Origin: Nocardia vinacea
Lineage (GTDB): Bacteria; Actinomycetota; Actinomycetes; Mycobacteriales; Mycobacteriaceae
Assembly: GCF_035920345.1 (NCBI RefSeq)
Contig: NZ_CP109149.1
Location: 10,168,001-10,232,000 of the forward strand
DNA length: 64,000 nt
Direction: 5' to 3'
A program made the position numbers and the translations under genes. The notes below the pieces were generated by a model. The model saw nothing but the letters and a program-made list of their open reading frames with translations. It was not told the DNA's origin and did no database searches. Of this stretch, positions 52,495 through 60,340 are shown one piece after another. How positions within the stretch are numbered: the stretch's first letter is position 1; every line of letters begins with the position of its first letter.

Positions 52495-53706
52495 ATGTTG
52501 CGGATCGGCCTCACCGGAGGCATGGGAGCGGGCAAGTCGACGGTGGCGCGGATTCTCGCCGAGCTCGGCGCGGTGATCATCGATTCCGATGTGATCGCCA
52601 GGGAGGTCGTCGAGCCGGGTACCGAGGGCCTCACGGCGTTGGTGGCGGCGTTCGGCCCCGACATCCTCGCCGCCGACGGCAGTCTGGACCGGCCGGCGCT
52701 GGCGGCCAAGGCATTCGGAAACGACGAAGCCCGCGCCACGTTGAATTCCATTGTCCATCCATTGGTCGGTAAACGAACCACGGAATTGATTTCCGCCGCG
52801 CCATCGGATGCGATTCTCGTTCAAGATATTCCACTTCTGGTGGAAAACGGTCTCGCGCCGCTGATGAATCTCGTATTGATCGTCGATGTGCCCGCAGAAA
52901 CTCGGATACGGCGATTGGTGGAATTCCGAAACGTTTCCGAAACGGATGCACGGGCGCGTATTTCGGCGCAGGCCACCGATGAACAGCGCCACGCCGTCGC
53001 GGATGTGCTGTTGGACAATAGCGGTGAACCGGGGGCTATTGATCCGGTTGTTCGGCAGTTGTGGAAGCAACGGTTGGTGCCGTTCGAGGAGAACTTACGC
53101 ACGGCGACACCGGCGCGGCGCAAGGAGCTGCGCGTCGTGCCCGCGAATCCGGAGTGGGCGGCACAGGCGCAGCGGCTCATCGCCCGGCTGTGGGTGGCGT
53201 GTGGTCCGGCGGCATCGCGAATCGACCACATCGGCTCGACCGCGGTGCCGGAATTGCCCGCCAAGGATGTGATCGATGTGCAGATCACCGTCGCGGATCT
53301 GGCGGCCGCCGACGGGCTGCGAGATGCGTTGGGGGCGGCCGGTTTTCCGGTACGGCCCGATATCACCGCCGATAATCCGAAGCCGACGGCGGCGGATCCG
53401 GCGGGCGGCGATACGGCATTGTGGGCCAAGCGGTTTCACCAGAGTGCCGATCCGGGGCGGTTGGCGAATGTACATATCCGGGTGGCGGGGTCGCCGGGGC
53501 AGGAGTTCGCGCTGCTGTTCCGGGACTGGCTGATTGCCGATGCGGCGGTGCGCGCGGAGTATCTGGAGGTCAAGCTCGAGGCTGAGGCCAAGGCGGCCGG
53601 GCTGACCGGTGCGGCGGCGACGCTGGCGTATCTGGATGTGAAGGAACCATGGTTCGACGCTGCCTACCCGCGGGCAGCCGCCTGGCGCGGCAGCGTCGAA
53701 CGCTGA
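52495..53706 (+). CDS. coaE: dephospho-CoA kinase fused to a GrpB (UPF0157) domain
   Basis: A 403-residue two-domain protein. Residues 1-195 are dephospho-CoA kinase with P-loop GGMGAGKST, IDSDVIAREVVEPG and VQDIPLLVENGL; it adds the last phosphate in CoA synthesis. From about 205 on it is a GrpB domain (ELRVVPANPEWAAQAQRLI, IDHIGSTAVPELPAKDVIDVQITV, VHIRVAGSPG), related to nucleotidyltransferases. The same fusion is known from mycobacterial CoaE, where the second domain affects folding and activity. The gene order with rpsA and uvrB also matches. Confidence 0.95.
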   Translation: MLRIGLTGGMGAGKSTVARILAELGAVIIDSDVIAREVVEPGTEGLTALVAAFGPDILAADGSLDRPALAAKAFGNDEARATLNSIVHPLVGKRTTELISAAPSDAILVQDIPLLVENGLAPLMNLVLIVDVPAETRIRRLVEFRNVSETDARARISAQATDEQRHAVADVLLDNSGEPGAIDPVVRQLWKQRLVPFEENLRTATPARRKELRVVPANPEWAAQAQRLIARLWVACGPAASRIDHIGSTAVPELPAKDVIDVQITVADLAAADGLRDALGAAGFPVRPDITADNPKPTAADPAGGDTALWAKRFHQSADPGRLANVHIRVAGSPGQEFALLFRDWLIADAAVRAEYLEVKLEAEAKAAGLTGAAATLAYLDVKEPWFDAAYPRAAAWRGSVER

Positions 53707-53715
53707 GCGGCGGTA

Positions 53716-54240
53716 CTACAGCCAGGTCAGGGTGATGTCCAGGGTGGCGAGCCAGCGATCGAGCGAGTAGCCGTTGGCGGCGATGCCATCGATCGCGATG
53801 GACGCGTGTTCGATGGCGGCCTGGGCTTCGCGGAGGGTGATGAATCCTGCGGTGTGCGCGGCGAGTAACTCGTCCACGTCGAGCAGTTCGAGCTCGCGCC
53901 CCGACCGCACCACGATATCGAGGTAGTGGTCCACCGACTTCCACTTCTTCGGATCGACCTGGGTGAATTGGCCGAGGTCGAGGTAGTAGTCCTGATCGCG
54001 TTGGTGCGAGGGGTGATAGTGGAAGATCGTCACCCGAATGGAAAGCCCGGGCAGTAGCCACGATTCGATGTAATGGAACTGCGGATGGTCCGAGGTGCGC
54101 GCCATGTACAGGCCCCACGGCTCGGTCCGGTAGCGCTCGACCGGCCGGACGAAGCCCTTCGGGTCCGTGTTGGTCAGGTCCGCGAGATTGAAGTACTCGA
54201 CCTTGGGCCTGTGCACGTCCACTGATGGTGCCTGTGTCAT
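53716..54240 (-). CDS. DUF402 protein, copy 1
   Basis: A 174-residue protein with the DUF402 features KVEYFNLADLTNTDPKGFVRPVERYRTEPWGLYMAR, RDQDYYLDLGQFTQVDPKKWKSVDHYLDIVVR and a C-terminal LTLTW-type end. Some DUF402 members are metal-dependent nucleoside di/triphosphatases and share a fold with FomD; the role of this group is not known. It is convergent with coaE and next to a paralogue. In M. tuberculosis a related minus-strand gene lies between coaE and uvrB. Confidence 0.85.
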   Translation of the reverse strand: MTQAPSVDVHRPKVEYFNLADLTNTDPKGFVRPVERYRTEPWGLYMARTSDHPQFHYIESWLLPGLSIRVTIFHYHPSHQRDQDYYLDLGQFTQVDPKKWKSVDHYLDIVVRSGRELELLDVDELLAAHTAGFITLREAQAAIEHASIAIDGIAANGYSLDRWLATLDITLTWL

Positions 54241-54315
54241 GCAAATAGAATCTACCGCCGCTGCCGCGCCGTCGAGTGGTACGGCAGCGGTTGGGCAGAT
54301 CGTCCGGCGGATCGG

Positions 54316-54960
54316 CTACATCCAGGTCAGTGTGATCTCCTTGGTGGCAAGCCAGGGCTCGACCTCGTGTCCGTGCGCGGCCAAGCCCTCCATCGCCTTG
54401 GTCGCCCGGTCCAGCGCGTGATGCGCATGCGTCGAATCGATCAGACCGGCCGAATGGGCGGCCAGCAGATCGTCCACCCCACGCAATTCGGCCGCGCGGG
54501 AGTGGCGCACCGCGATCTCGAGGTACTGATCCATCGACTTCCAGCGCTTGGGCTCGATCCGGGTGTACTCGCCGACATGCAGGCAATAGTCCAGGTCGCG
54601 GTGATGTCCGGGCTGGTAGTGCACGATCGTCACCCGCAACCAGAGTTCGGGCAGCAGCCAGGTCTCCATATATTGGATCCGTGGACCACCGACGGTGCGT
54701 GCCACGTACAGGCCCCACGGCTCGACGTGCACGCGGTCGATCGGGCGCACGAAACCCTTGGGATCGGTCATGGTCAGCTCGGCGATATTGAAATGTTCGA
54801 TCTTCGGTCTTAGCTGGGTGGTAGTCATCGGCGATCCCGGTGCGGCGGTGGTGGTGGTTGGCTGGATCAGGGGCGCGACCCCCCGGAAGTCACGCGCAAC
54901 GTAACCGGCGATACCGGTCACAGCGGGCGCGGCGGCAAGCAATGGAATCAGAGCGCTCAT
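54316..54960 (-). CDS. DUF402 protein, copy 2
   Basis: A paralogue of the neighbouring DUF402 protein: KIEHFNIAELTMTDPKGFVRPIDRVHVEPWGLYVAR and RDLDYCLHVGEYTRIEPKRWKSMDQYLEIAVR align without gaps. The start given (MSALIPLLAAAPAVTG) has GAGG eight bases upstream and adds 44 residues that copy 1 lacks. The alternative MTTTQLRPKIEHFN at 54828 would make it equal in length to copy 1. The two genes are separated by 75 bases and arose by tandem duplication. Confidence 0.8.
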   Translation of the reverse strand: MSALIPLLAAAPAVTGIAGYVARDFRGVAPLIQPTTTTAAPGSPMTTTQLRPKIEHFNIAELTMTDPKGFVRPIDRVHVEPWGLYVARTVGGPRIQYMETWLLPELWLRVTIVHYQPGHHRDLDYCLHVGEYTRIEPKRWKSMDQYLEIAVRHSRAAELRGVDDLLAAHSAGLIDSTHAHHALDRATKAMEGLAAHGHEVEPWLATKEITLTWM

Positions 54961-55234
54961 GGCCTCATCCTCATGTCCGACAACCAAATCAGGCTACACC
55001 TGCTGCGGCCGGTTCGCCGATGCTCAGAAAACGCCGAATCTCGTTGCGACAACGGACATTAATGTCCGTTTACCTGCCCTATAGGACAGGTAACAGATTG
55101 CGCATCAGCCCTGGTGCGGGATGGTGCGTCAGATCGCGAAAGGATACGCCGATCGTAATCCGGTGACGAGCCCCTTCGGCGGCGGATCCGCCGGGCCGCA
55201 GAATCTGTCGGTGCCTGCGCCTAGGCTGGTGACC

Positions 55235-57418
55235 ATGGCATTCGCAACCGAAATCCCGGCGGAAGGCTACGAGGACCGGGGCACCCCGCTGGCGCATTCG
55301 GAGTTCCGGCCGGTCGGGGAGATCGAGCGGGCCGATGCGCAGTTCCAGGTCGTCAGCGATCACCAGCCGGCCGGTGATCAGCCCGCGGCCATTGCTGAAC
55401 TCGAGCGTCGCATCAATGCGGGCGAGCGTGACGTGGTGCTGCTCGGCGCGACCGGCACCGGTAAATCGGCCACCACCGCCTGGCTGATCGAGCGGCTGCA
55501 GCGGCCGACGCTGGTGATGGCGCCGAATAAGACTCTCGCCGCGCAGCTAGCCAATGAGCTGCGAGAGATGTTGCCCAACAACGCCGTCGAGTACTTCGTC
55601 TCGTACTACGACTACTACCAACCCGAGGCCTACATCGCGCAGACCGATACCTATATCGAGAAGGACAGCTCGATCAACGACGATGTCGAGCGGCTGCGGC
55701 ATTCGGCCACCTCGAGTCTGCTCTCGCGTCGCGATGTCGTGGTGGTCGCGTCGGTGTCGTGCATCTACGGCCTCGGTACACCGCAGTCGTATCTGGATCG
55801 GTCGGTGCAACTGGATGTCGGCACCGAAATCGATCGCGACGCATTCCTGCGGCTGCTGGTCGACGTGCAATACACCCGCAACGACATGTCCTTCACCCGC
55901 GGTTCGTTCCGGGTGCGCGGTGACACCGTCGAGATCATCCCGTCCTACGAGGAACTCGCGGTGCGCATCGAATTCTTCGGCGACGAGATCGAGGCGCTGT
56001 ACTACCTGCATCCGCTCACCGGCGATGTGGTGCGGCAGGTCGATACCGTCCGGATCTTCCCGGCCACGCACTATGTCGCGGGTCCGGAGCGGATGGAGCG
56101 TGCGGTTCGCGATATCGAGAAAGAACTCGAGGAGCGGCTGGCAGAACTGGATCGCCAGGGCAAACTGTTGGAGGCGCAGCGGCTGCGTATGCGCACGCAG
56201 TACGACCTCGAGATGATCCGCCAGGTCGGATTCTGCTCGGGTATCGAGAACTACTCGCGCCATATCGACGGGCGTGCGGCGGGGTCCGCACCCGCCACGC
56301 TGCTGGATTACTTCCCGGAGGATTTCCTGCTCGTCATCGACGAGTCGCACAACACCGTCCCGCAGATCGGCGGCATGTACGAGGGCGATATGTCGCGCAA
56401 GCGCAACCTGGTCGAGTACGGGTTCCGGCTGCCGTCGGCGATCGACAACCGCCCGCTGACGTGGGAGGAGTTCGCCGGTCGGATCGGGCAGACGGTGTAC
56501 CTCTCGGCCACGCCAGGTCCATACGAGCTCGGCCAGGCGGGCGGCGAGGTCGTCGAGCAGGTCATCCGGCCGACCGGGCTCGTCGACCCGAAGGTCGTGG
56601 TCAAGCCGACCAAGGGGCAAATCGACGATTTGATCCATGAGATCCGCCAGCGCACCGAGCGCGACGAACGGGTGCTGGTCACCACGCTCACGAAGAAGAT
56701 GTCCGAGGATCTGACCGATTACCTGCTCGGACTCGGCGTCCGGGTGCGGTATCTGCACTCGGAAATCGATACGCTGCGCCGGGTCGAGCTGCTGCGGCAG
56801 TTGCGGCTCGGTGAGTACGACGTGCTCGTTGGCATCAACCTGCTCCGCGAGGGCCTCGACCTGCCCGAGGTATCGCTGGTGGCGATCCTGGACGCGGATA
56901 AGGAGGGTTTTCTGCGCAGCACTACCGCACTCATCCAGACCATCGGTCGTGCCGCCCGCAATGTGTCCGGCGAGGTGCACATGTACGCGGACAAGGTCAC
57001 CGCGTCGATGCAGTTCGCCATCGACGAGACCGAACGCCGCCGGGCCAAGCAGGTCGCCTACAACGAATCGATGGGTATCGACCCACAGCCGCTGCGCAAG
57101 AAGATCGCCGACATTCTGGATCAGGTGTATCAGGAGGCCGATGACAGCGAGGTTGCCGTCGGCGGCTCTGGTCGCAACGCCAGCCGCGGCCGCCGCGCCC
57201 AGGGCGAGCCGGGGCGGGCGGTGAGCGCGGGGGTGTACGAGGGCCGGGACGTCAAGTCCATGCCGCGGGCCGAATTGGCCGATCTGGTCAAGGAACTCAC
57301 CGCGCAGATGATGAATGCGGCCCGCGAGTTGCAGTTCGAATTGGCCGGTCGGCTGCGGGACGAGATCGCGGATCTGAAGAAGGAACTGCGCGGGATGGAT
57401 GCCGCGGGGTTGAGTTGA
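55235..57418 (+). CDS. uvrB: excinuclease ABC subunit B
   Basis: A 727-residue UvrB. Motif I is [17 protein letters not shown]; the damage-wedging beta-hairpin region [40 protein letters not shown] is intact; helicase motifs II (VIDESH) to VI (QTIGRAARN) follow; and the C-terminal UVR domain that contacts UvrC is [24 protein letters not shown]. The start [12 protein letters not shown] is chosen for the family; an upstream ATG would add unrelated residues. UvrB scans DNA with UvrA and hands lesions to UvrC in nucleotide excision repair. Confidence 0.97.
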   Translation: MAFATEIPAEGYEDRGTPLAHSEFRPVGEIERADAQFQVVSDHQPAGDQPAAIAELERRINAGERDVVLLGATGTGKSATTAWLIERLQRPTLVMAPNKTLAAQLANELREMLPNNAVEYFVSYYDYYQPEAYIAQTDTYIEKDSSINDDVERLRHSATSSLLSRRDVVVVASVSCIYGLGTPQSYLDRSVQLDVGTEIDRDAFLRLLVDVQYTRNDMSFTRGSFRVRGDTVEIIPSYEELAVRIEFFGDEIEALYYLHPLTGDVVRQVDTVRIFPATHYVAGPERMERAVRDIEKELEERLAELDRQGKLLEAQRLRMRTQYDLEMIRQVGFCSGIENYSRHIDGRAAGSAPATLLDYFPEDFLLVIDESHNTVPQIGGMYEGDMSRKRNLVEYGFRLPSAIDNRPLTWEEFAGRIGQTVYLSATPGPYELGQAGGEVVEQVIRPTGLVDPKVVVKPTKGQIDDLIHEIRQRTERDERVLVTTLTKKMSEDLTDYLLGLGVRVRYLHSEIDTLRRVELLRQLRLGEYDVLVGINLLREGLDLPEVSLVAILDADKEGFLRSTTALIQTIGRAARNVSGEVHMYADKVTASMQFAIDETERRRAKQVAYNESMGIDPQPLRKKIADILDQVYQEADDSEVAVGGSGRNASRGRRAQGEPGRAVSAGVYEGRDVKSMPRAELADLVKELTAQMMNAARELQFELAGRLRDEIADLKKELRGMDAAGLS

Positions 57419-57419
57419 G

Positions 57420-57443
57420 CGGCGGCGTCTTTCGACGCCGCCG
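57420..57443. terminator. bidirectional terminator between uvrB and VOC gene
   Basis: CGGCGGCGTC and GACGCCGCCG are perfect ten-base arms around TTTC, directly after the uvrB stop and before the end of the convergent VOC gene. Confidence 0.85.
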
Positions 57444-57456
57444 GGCTCGGCATGGC

Positions 57457-57936
57457 TCAGCTCTGGGTGGCCATCCATTCGTTGACGCGGCGCTCGGCCT
57501 CTTCGCGCGAGACATTCTCGACCTTGGTCAGCACCGCCCAGCGGTGGCCGAAGGGGTCGAGGACGACGCCGAAGCGGTCACCGGTTACGAAGGTCTGCGG
57601 CTCCTCCGCACTGCGGGCGCCGTTTTCGATGGCCCGCTTGACGACCGCGTCGACATCGGGGCAGTAGTGCACGATCGAGGTGTGCACCCATTCGCCATTG
57701 GGAGCCAGGACATTGTTGTCCGGAATGGGCATGCCCAGTTGCAGTGTCGAGTCGCCGATCTTCAGTTCGGCGTGTGCGGGCTGACCGTCGGGGAGATCAT
57801 TGCGGCTGATCACCTCGGCCTCGAAGACGTTGGTATAGAACTCGATTGCCTTATTGCCGTCGGGAACGGCCAGGAAGCAGGTGATGGAGTGGTAGCCGTC
57901 GGCGATGGGATTCACGGTGTTCGCTGTTTCGCTCAT
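57457..57936 (-). CDS. VOC-family protein (PhnB/glyoxalase-like)
   Basis: A 159-residue protein with two beta-alpha-beta-beta-beta modules. YHSITCFLAVPDGNKAIEFYTNVFEAEVISRNDLPDGQPAHAELKIGDSTLQLG and RFGVVLDPFGHRWAVLTKVENVSREEAERR match the PhnB-like group. A metal-dependent lyase or a binding protein are both possible. It is divergent from an AraC-type regulator gene, 53 bases away, and may be its target. Confidence 0.88.
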   Translation of the reverse strand: MSETANTVNPIADGYHSITCFLAVPDGNKAIEFYTNVFEAEVISRNDLPDGQPAHAELKIGDSTLQLGMPIPDNNVLAPNGEWVHTSIVHYCPDVDAVVKRAIENGARSAEEPQTFVTGDRFGVVLDPFGHRWAVLTKVENVSREEAERRVNEWMATQS

Positions 57937-57989
57937 ACCGATAAGCCTCGTCGAGCGCGGCGAGATGGTCTTGTAAGAAAGCGACAGCC

Positions 57990-58871
57990 GTGACCGGCGC
58001 AGCCGACGGGCCGGTCGCGGTGCCCGCGCTCGACAATGTGAAGGGCATTCTGCATCCCGACGAGCAGGCCAGACATCGCTCGTTGGCGCGGTTGTCGGCC
58101 GGGCCTGAGGTCGGAGGGTTCGTCGAGTGGTATTGGTCGGTGCGCTGGGATCTGACCGGTCGGCCGTCGTACTACGCCGAGGTGCTGCCGTTTCCGTGCG
58201 TGAATGTCACCTTCGAACGCAGCGAAACCCGCACCGGCGGTTTCGTCAACGGCGTCTGCACCACAAAGTTCGTCCGGGAGCTCAGCGGTATGGGGGAGAC
58301 CTTCGGCGCACGCTTTCGCGCCGGTGGATTCGGTGCGTTCACCGGACTGGATGTCGGTGCGTTCCGGGACACCGCCGTGCCGCTCACGGACGTGCTGCCC
58401 GAGGCGGCCGGCCTGGCCGACCGCGTTTTGGCCGAATGCTCGGATATCAAGCGCCGCAGCATAATCGAGGAGTTCCTCATCGGCCGAAAGGCTGCGGCAG
58501 ATCCCAACTACCGACTGGTGCTGCGCATCGTCACCGCTATGGAACAGGACCAAGAACTGACCAGGGTCGATCAGGTCACCGATCGGTTCGATATCCCGAT
58601 CCGCACATTACAGCGGATGTTCCGGCGCTATGTCGGTGCCGGACCGAAATGGGTGCTGCGCCGATACCGGCTCCAGGACGGAGCCGATCTACTCGCACGC
58701 GGGCGCATCGAAGATCTCGCCGCACTGGCCACCGAGCTGGGTTATTTCGATCAAGCGCATTTCTCGCGTGAGTTCACGGCGGAAGTCGGAATGGCTCCAC
58801 TGGAATACGCCAAGAATTCGCTACGCTTCCGTAACGAGGTGACTTCGAAGGTCGTCCCGACCAGAATGTAG
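57990..58871 (+). CDS. AraC-family transcriptional regulator
   Basis: A 293-residue regulator. The N-terminal part (GFVEWYWSVRWDLTGRPSYYAEVLPFPCVNVTFERS) is the DUF6597-like domain of many actinobacterial AraC proteins. The C-terminal double helix-turn-helix includes LTRVDQVTDRFDIPIRTLQRMFRRYVGAGPKWVLRRYRLQDGAD and LAALATELGYFDQAHFSREFTAEVGMAPLEYA. The GTG start has no strong alternative. It is divergent from the VOC gene and precedes a DoxX gene, either of which may be controlled. Confidence 0.9.
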   Translation: MTGAADGPVAVPALDNVKGILHPDEQARHRSLARLSAGPEVGGFVEWYWSVRWDLTGRPSYYAEVLPFPCVNVTFERSETRTGGFVNGVCTTKFVRELSGMGETFGARFRAGGFGAFTGLDVGAFRDTAVPLTDVLPEAAGLADRVLAECSDIKRRSIIEEFLIGRKAAADPNYRLVLRIVTAMEQDQELTRVDQVTDRFDIPIRTLQRMFRRYVGAGPKWVLRRYRLQDGADLLARGRIEDLAALATELGYFDQAHFSREFTAEVGMAPLEYAKNSLRFRNEVTSKVVPTRM

Positions 58872-58950
58872 TTTGCAGGTCCGCTCGCGTTCGACCCATT
58901 CGAGCACGAATCGGAATCGGCCCTCCACATCGGCGAATGAGGAGTTCGTG

Positions 58951-59367
58951 ATGGATGTCTTGGTCTTGATAGGGCGAGTACTTTTCGTGGTGTTGTTCTT
59001 CAGTTCCGCGTTCGGGCATTTCACGCAGACCGACGCGATGACCGATTATGCGCGGAGTCGCGGCCTGCCGCAGCCGCGGGTCGCGGTGCTGGCCGGTGGC
59101 GTCGTTCTCGCGGTCGGCGGCCTCAGCGTGCTGCTCGGCGTGTGGGCCGACCTCGGGGCACTGCTACTGGTGATCATGCTGGTGCCGACGGCATTCCTGA
59201 TGCACCAGTTCTGGAAGGAGACCGATCCGCAGGCCCAACAGGGCGAGATGATCCATTTCAACAAGGATCTCGCGCTCGCCGGCGCCGCGCTGATGTTGTT
59301 CGCCTTCTTCGCACATGTCGACGAACTCGGATTGACGATCACCGGACCGCTTTTCACCGGCCTGTAG
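58951..59367 (+). CDS. DoxX-family membrane protein
   Basis: A 138-residue protein with four hydrophobic segments (VLVLIGRVLFVVLFFSSAFGHF, VAVLAGGVVLAVGGLSVLLGVW, LGALLLVIMLVPTAFLMHQFW, LALAGAALMLFAFFAHV). SAFGHFTQTDAMTDYARSRGLPQPRVAV and FWKETDPQAQQGEMIHFNKDLALAGAAL are typical of DoxX. GAGGAG six bases before the ATG sets the start. DoxX proteins are linked to thiol and redox homeostasis in the membrane of mycobacteria. Confidence 0.9.
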   Translation: MDVLVLIGRVLFVVLFFSSAFGHFTQTDAMTDYARSRGLPQPRVAVLAGGVVLAVGGLSVLLGVWADLGALLLVIMLVPTAFLMHQFWKETDPQAQQGEMIHFNKDLALAGAALMLFAFFAHVDELGLTITGPLFTGL

Positions 59368-59833
59368 GTACGACCGGACTTGTGCTGATCGCGCCGATAT
59401 TGTGAGCCGTATAGACGCCGTCGGCTTTTTCGGGTCGACGGAGCTCCATCCCGGTAACTGTGGAACCGGGTGGATGGCGTCGGCCCGGCCGGGTACGTTC
59501 TTACCGGTCCCGGTCGGGCCGGCATTGCCAGCGTATAGCGGCCACGGTCGGGTATATGTGATGAATATCCCAGGGGGACAAGAACGCTCGCGCCGGTTGT
59601 GATGGATCACAAGTCGCGGACCCGGAAATTAGATCCGCCCAGGTCGCAAAGGTCCTGCGGCATTCGCCGCATCAACCTGTGTCGGTAAACCCTGAACGCC
59701 CGCAGTGTGATGTGTTGCGATTTCTGCTATTTCCGGCCGATTTGCCGCTATGGTCGACCCCAGTCGCCGCGCTGGTGCCACGACTCCACGTGGCACCGGC
59801 GCAGGCACCCGACACCACATAGTTGGAGGAGAA
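59368..59833. other. 466 bases upstream of the stress-protein gene, no gene seen
   Basis: No protein-like frame. It contains the palindrome TTGTGATGGATCACAA at 59597-59612, and a run of purine-rich sequence before the ATG. The length suggests extended control of the universal stress protein gene. No DosR-type box was found. Confidence 0.4.
59597..59612. promoter_or_regulatory. CRP-like palindrome upstream of the stress-protein gene
   Basis: TTGTGAT and ATCACAA are perfect arms around GG. The half-sites TGTGA/TCACA are those of CRP/FNR-type regulators, but the gap is four bases, where CRP sites have six, so the binding protein is uncertain. It is 222 bases before the start codon. Confidence 0.4.
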
Positions 59834-60286
59834 ATGACCGCCTACCGGACCATTGTCGTCGGTACCGATGGCTCGGACTCGTCGTACGTCGCCGTCGACA
59901 AGGCCGCTTCGCTGGCCGCGGCCGCGGGTGCGACCCTGGTCGTCGCCTGCGCGTACTACCCGACCGACGATCGCGATGTGGCTGCTGCCGCCGATGTGCT
60001 CAAGGACGAGGCCTACCAGGTGCGCGGCTCCGCGCCCACCAACGAGATCCTGCGCGCCGCCCGCGACCGCGCGACCGCCGAAGGCGCCGAGGAGATCGTC
60101 GAGCGCGCGATCGTCGGTGAGCCCGTCGAATCGCTGCTTGCGCTCGTCAAGGAGGTCGAGGCCGATCTGCTGGTCGTCGGTAACCGCGGCCTGAACACCC
60201 TGGCCGGCCGGTTGCTGGGTTCGGTGCCTTCGGATGTGGCGCGCAAGTCCCGCTCCGATGTGCTGATCGTGCACACCGTCAGGTAA
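59834..60286 (+). CDS. universal stress protein (UspA family)
   Basis: A 150-residue single-domain protein. YRTIVVGTDGSDSSYVAVDKAASLAAAAGATLVVACAY, then LLVVGNRGLNTLAGRLLGSVPSDVARKSRSDVLIVHT, shows the ATP-binding G-2x-G-9x-G-S/T pattern of ATP-binding Usp proteins. GGAGGAG stands before the ATG. The long upstream region and strong terminator suggest a separately regulated single gene. Confidence 0.93.
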   Translation: MTAYRTIVVGTDGSDSSYVAVDKAASLAAAAGATLVVACAYYPTDDRDVAAAADVLKDEAYQVRGSAPTNEILRAARDRATAEGAEEIVERAIVGEPVESLLALVKEVEADLLVVGNRGLNTLAGRLLGSVPSDVARKSRSDVLIVHTVR

Positions 60287-60300
60287 GCAGTAAAGCCGAA

Positions 60301-60338
60301 ACGACAGCCGCACATTCCCAGGAATGTGCGGCTGTCGT
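60301..60338. terminator. bidirectional terminator between usp and helD
   Basis: An 18-base perfect stem, left arm ACGACAGCCGCACATTCC, with a two-base loop. It lies between the convergent stress-protein and helicase genes, only two bases before the stop codon of the latter. Confidence 0.9.
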
Positions 60339-60340
60339 CG

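Noticed and set aside
59597..59612. Standard CRP/GlxR site
   Set aside because: The half-sites fit but the spacer is four rather than six bases, so only a CRP-like palindrome is reported.
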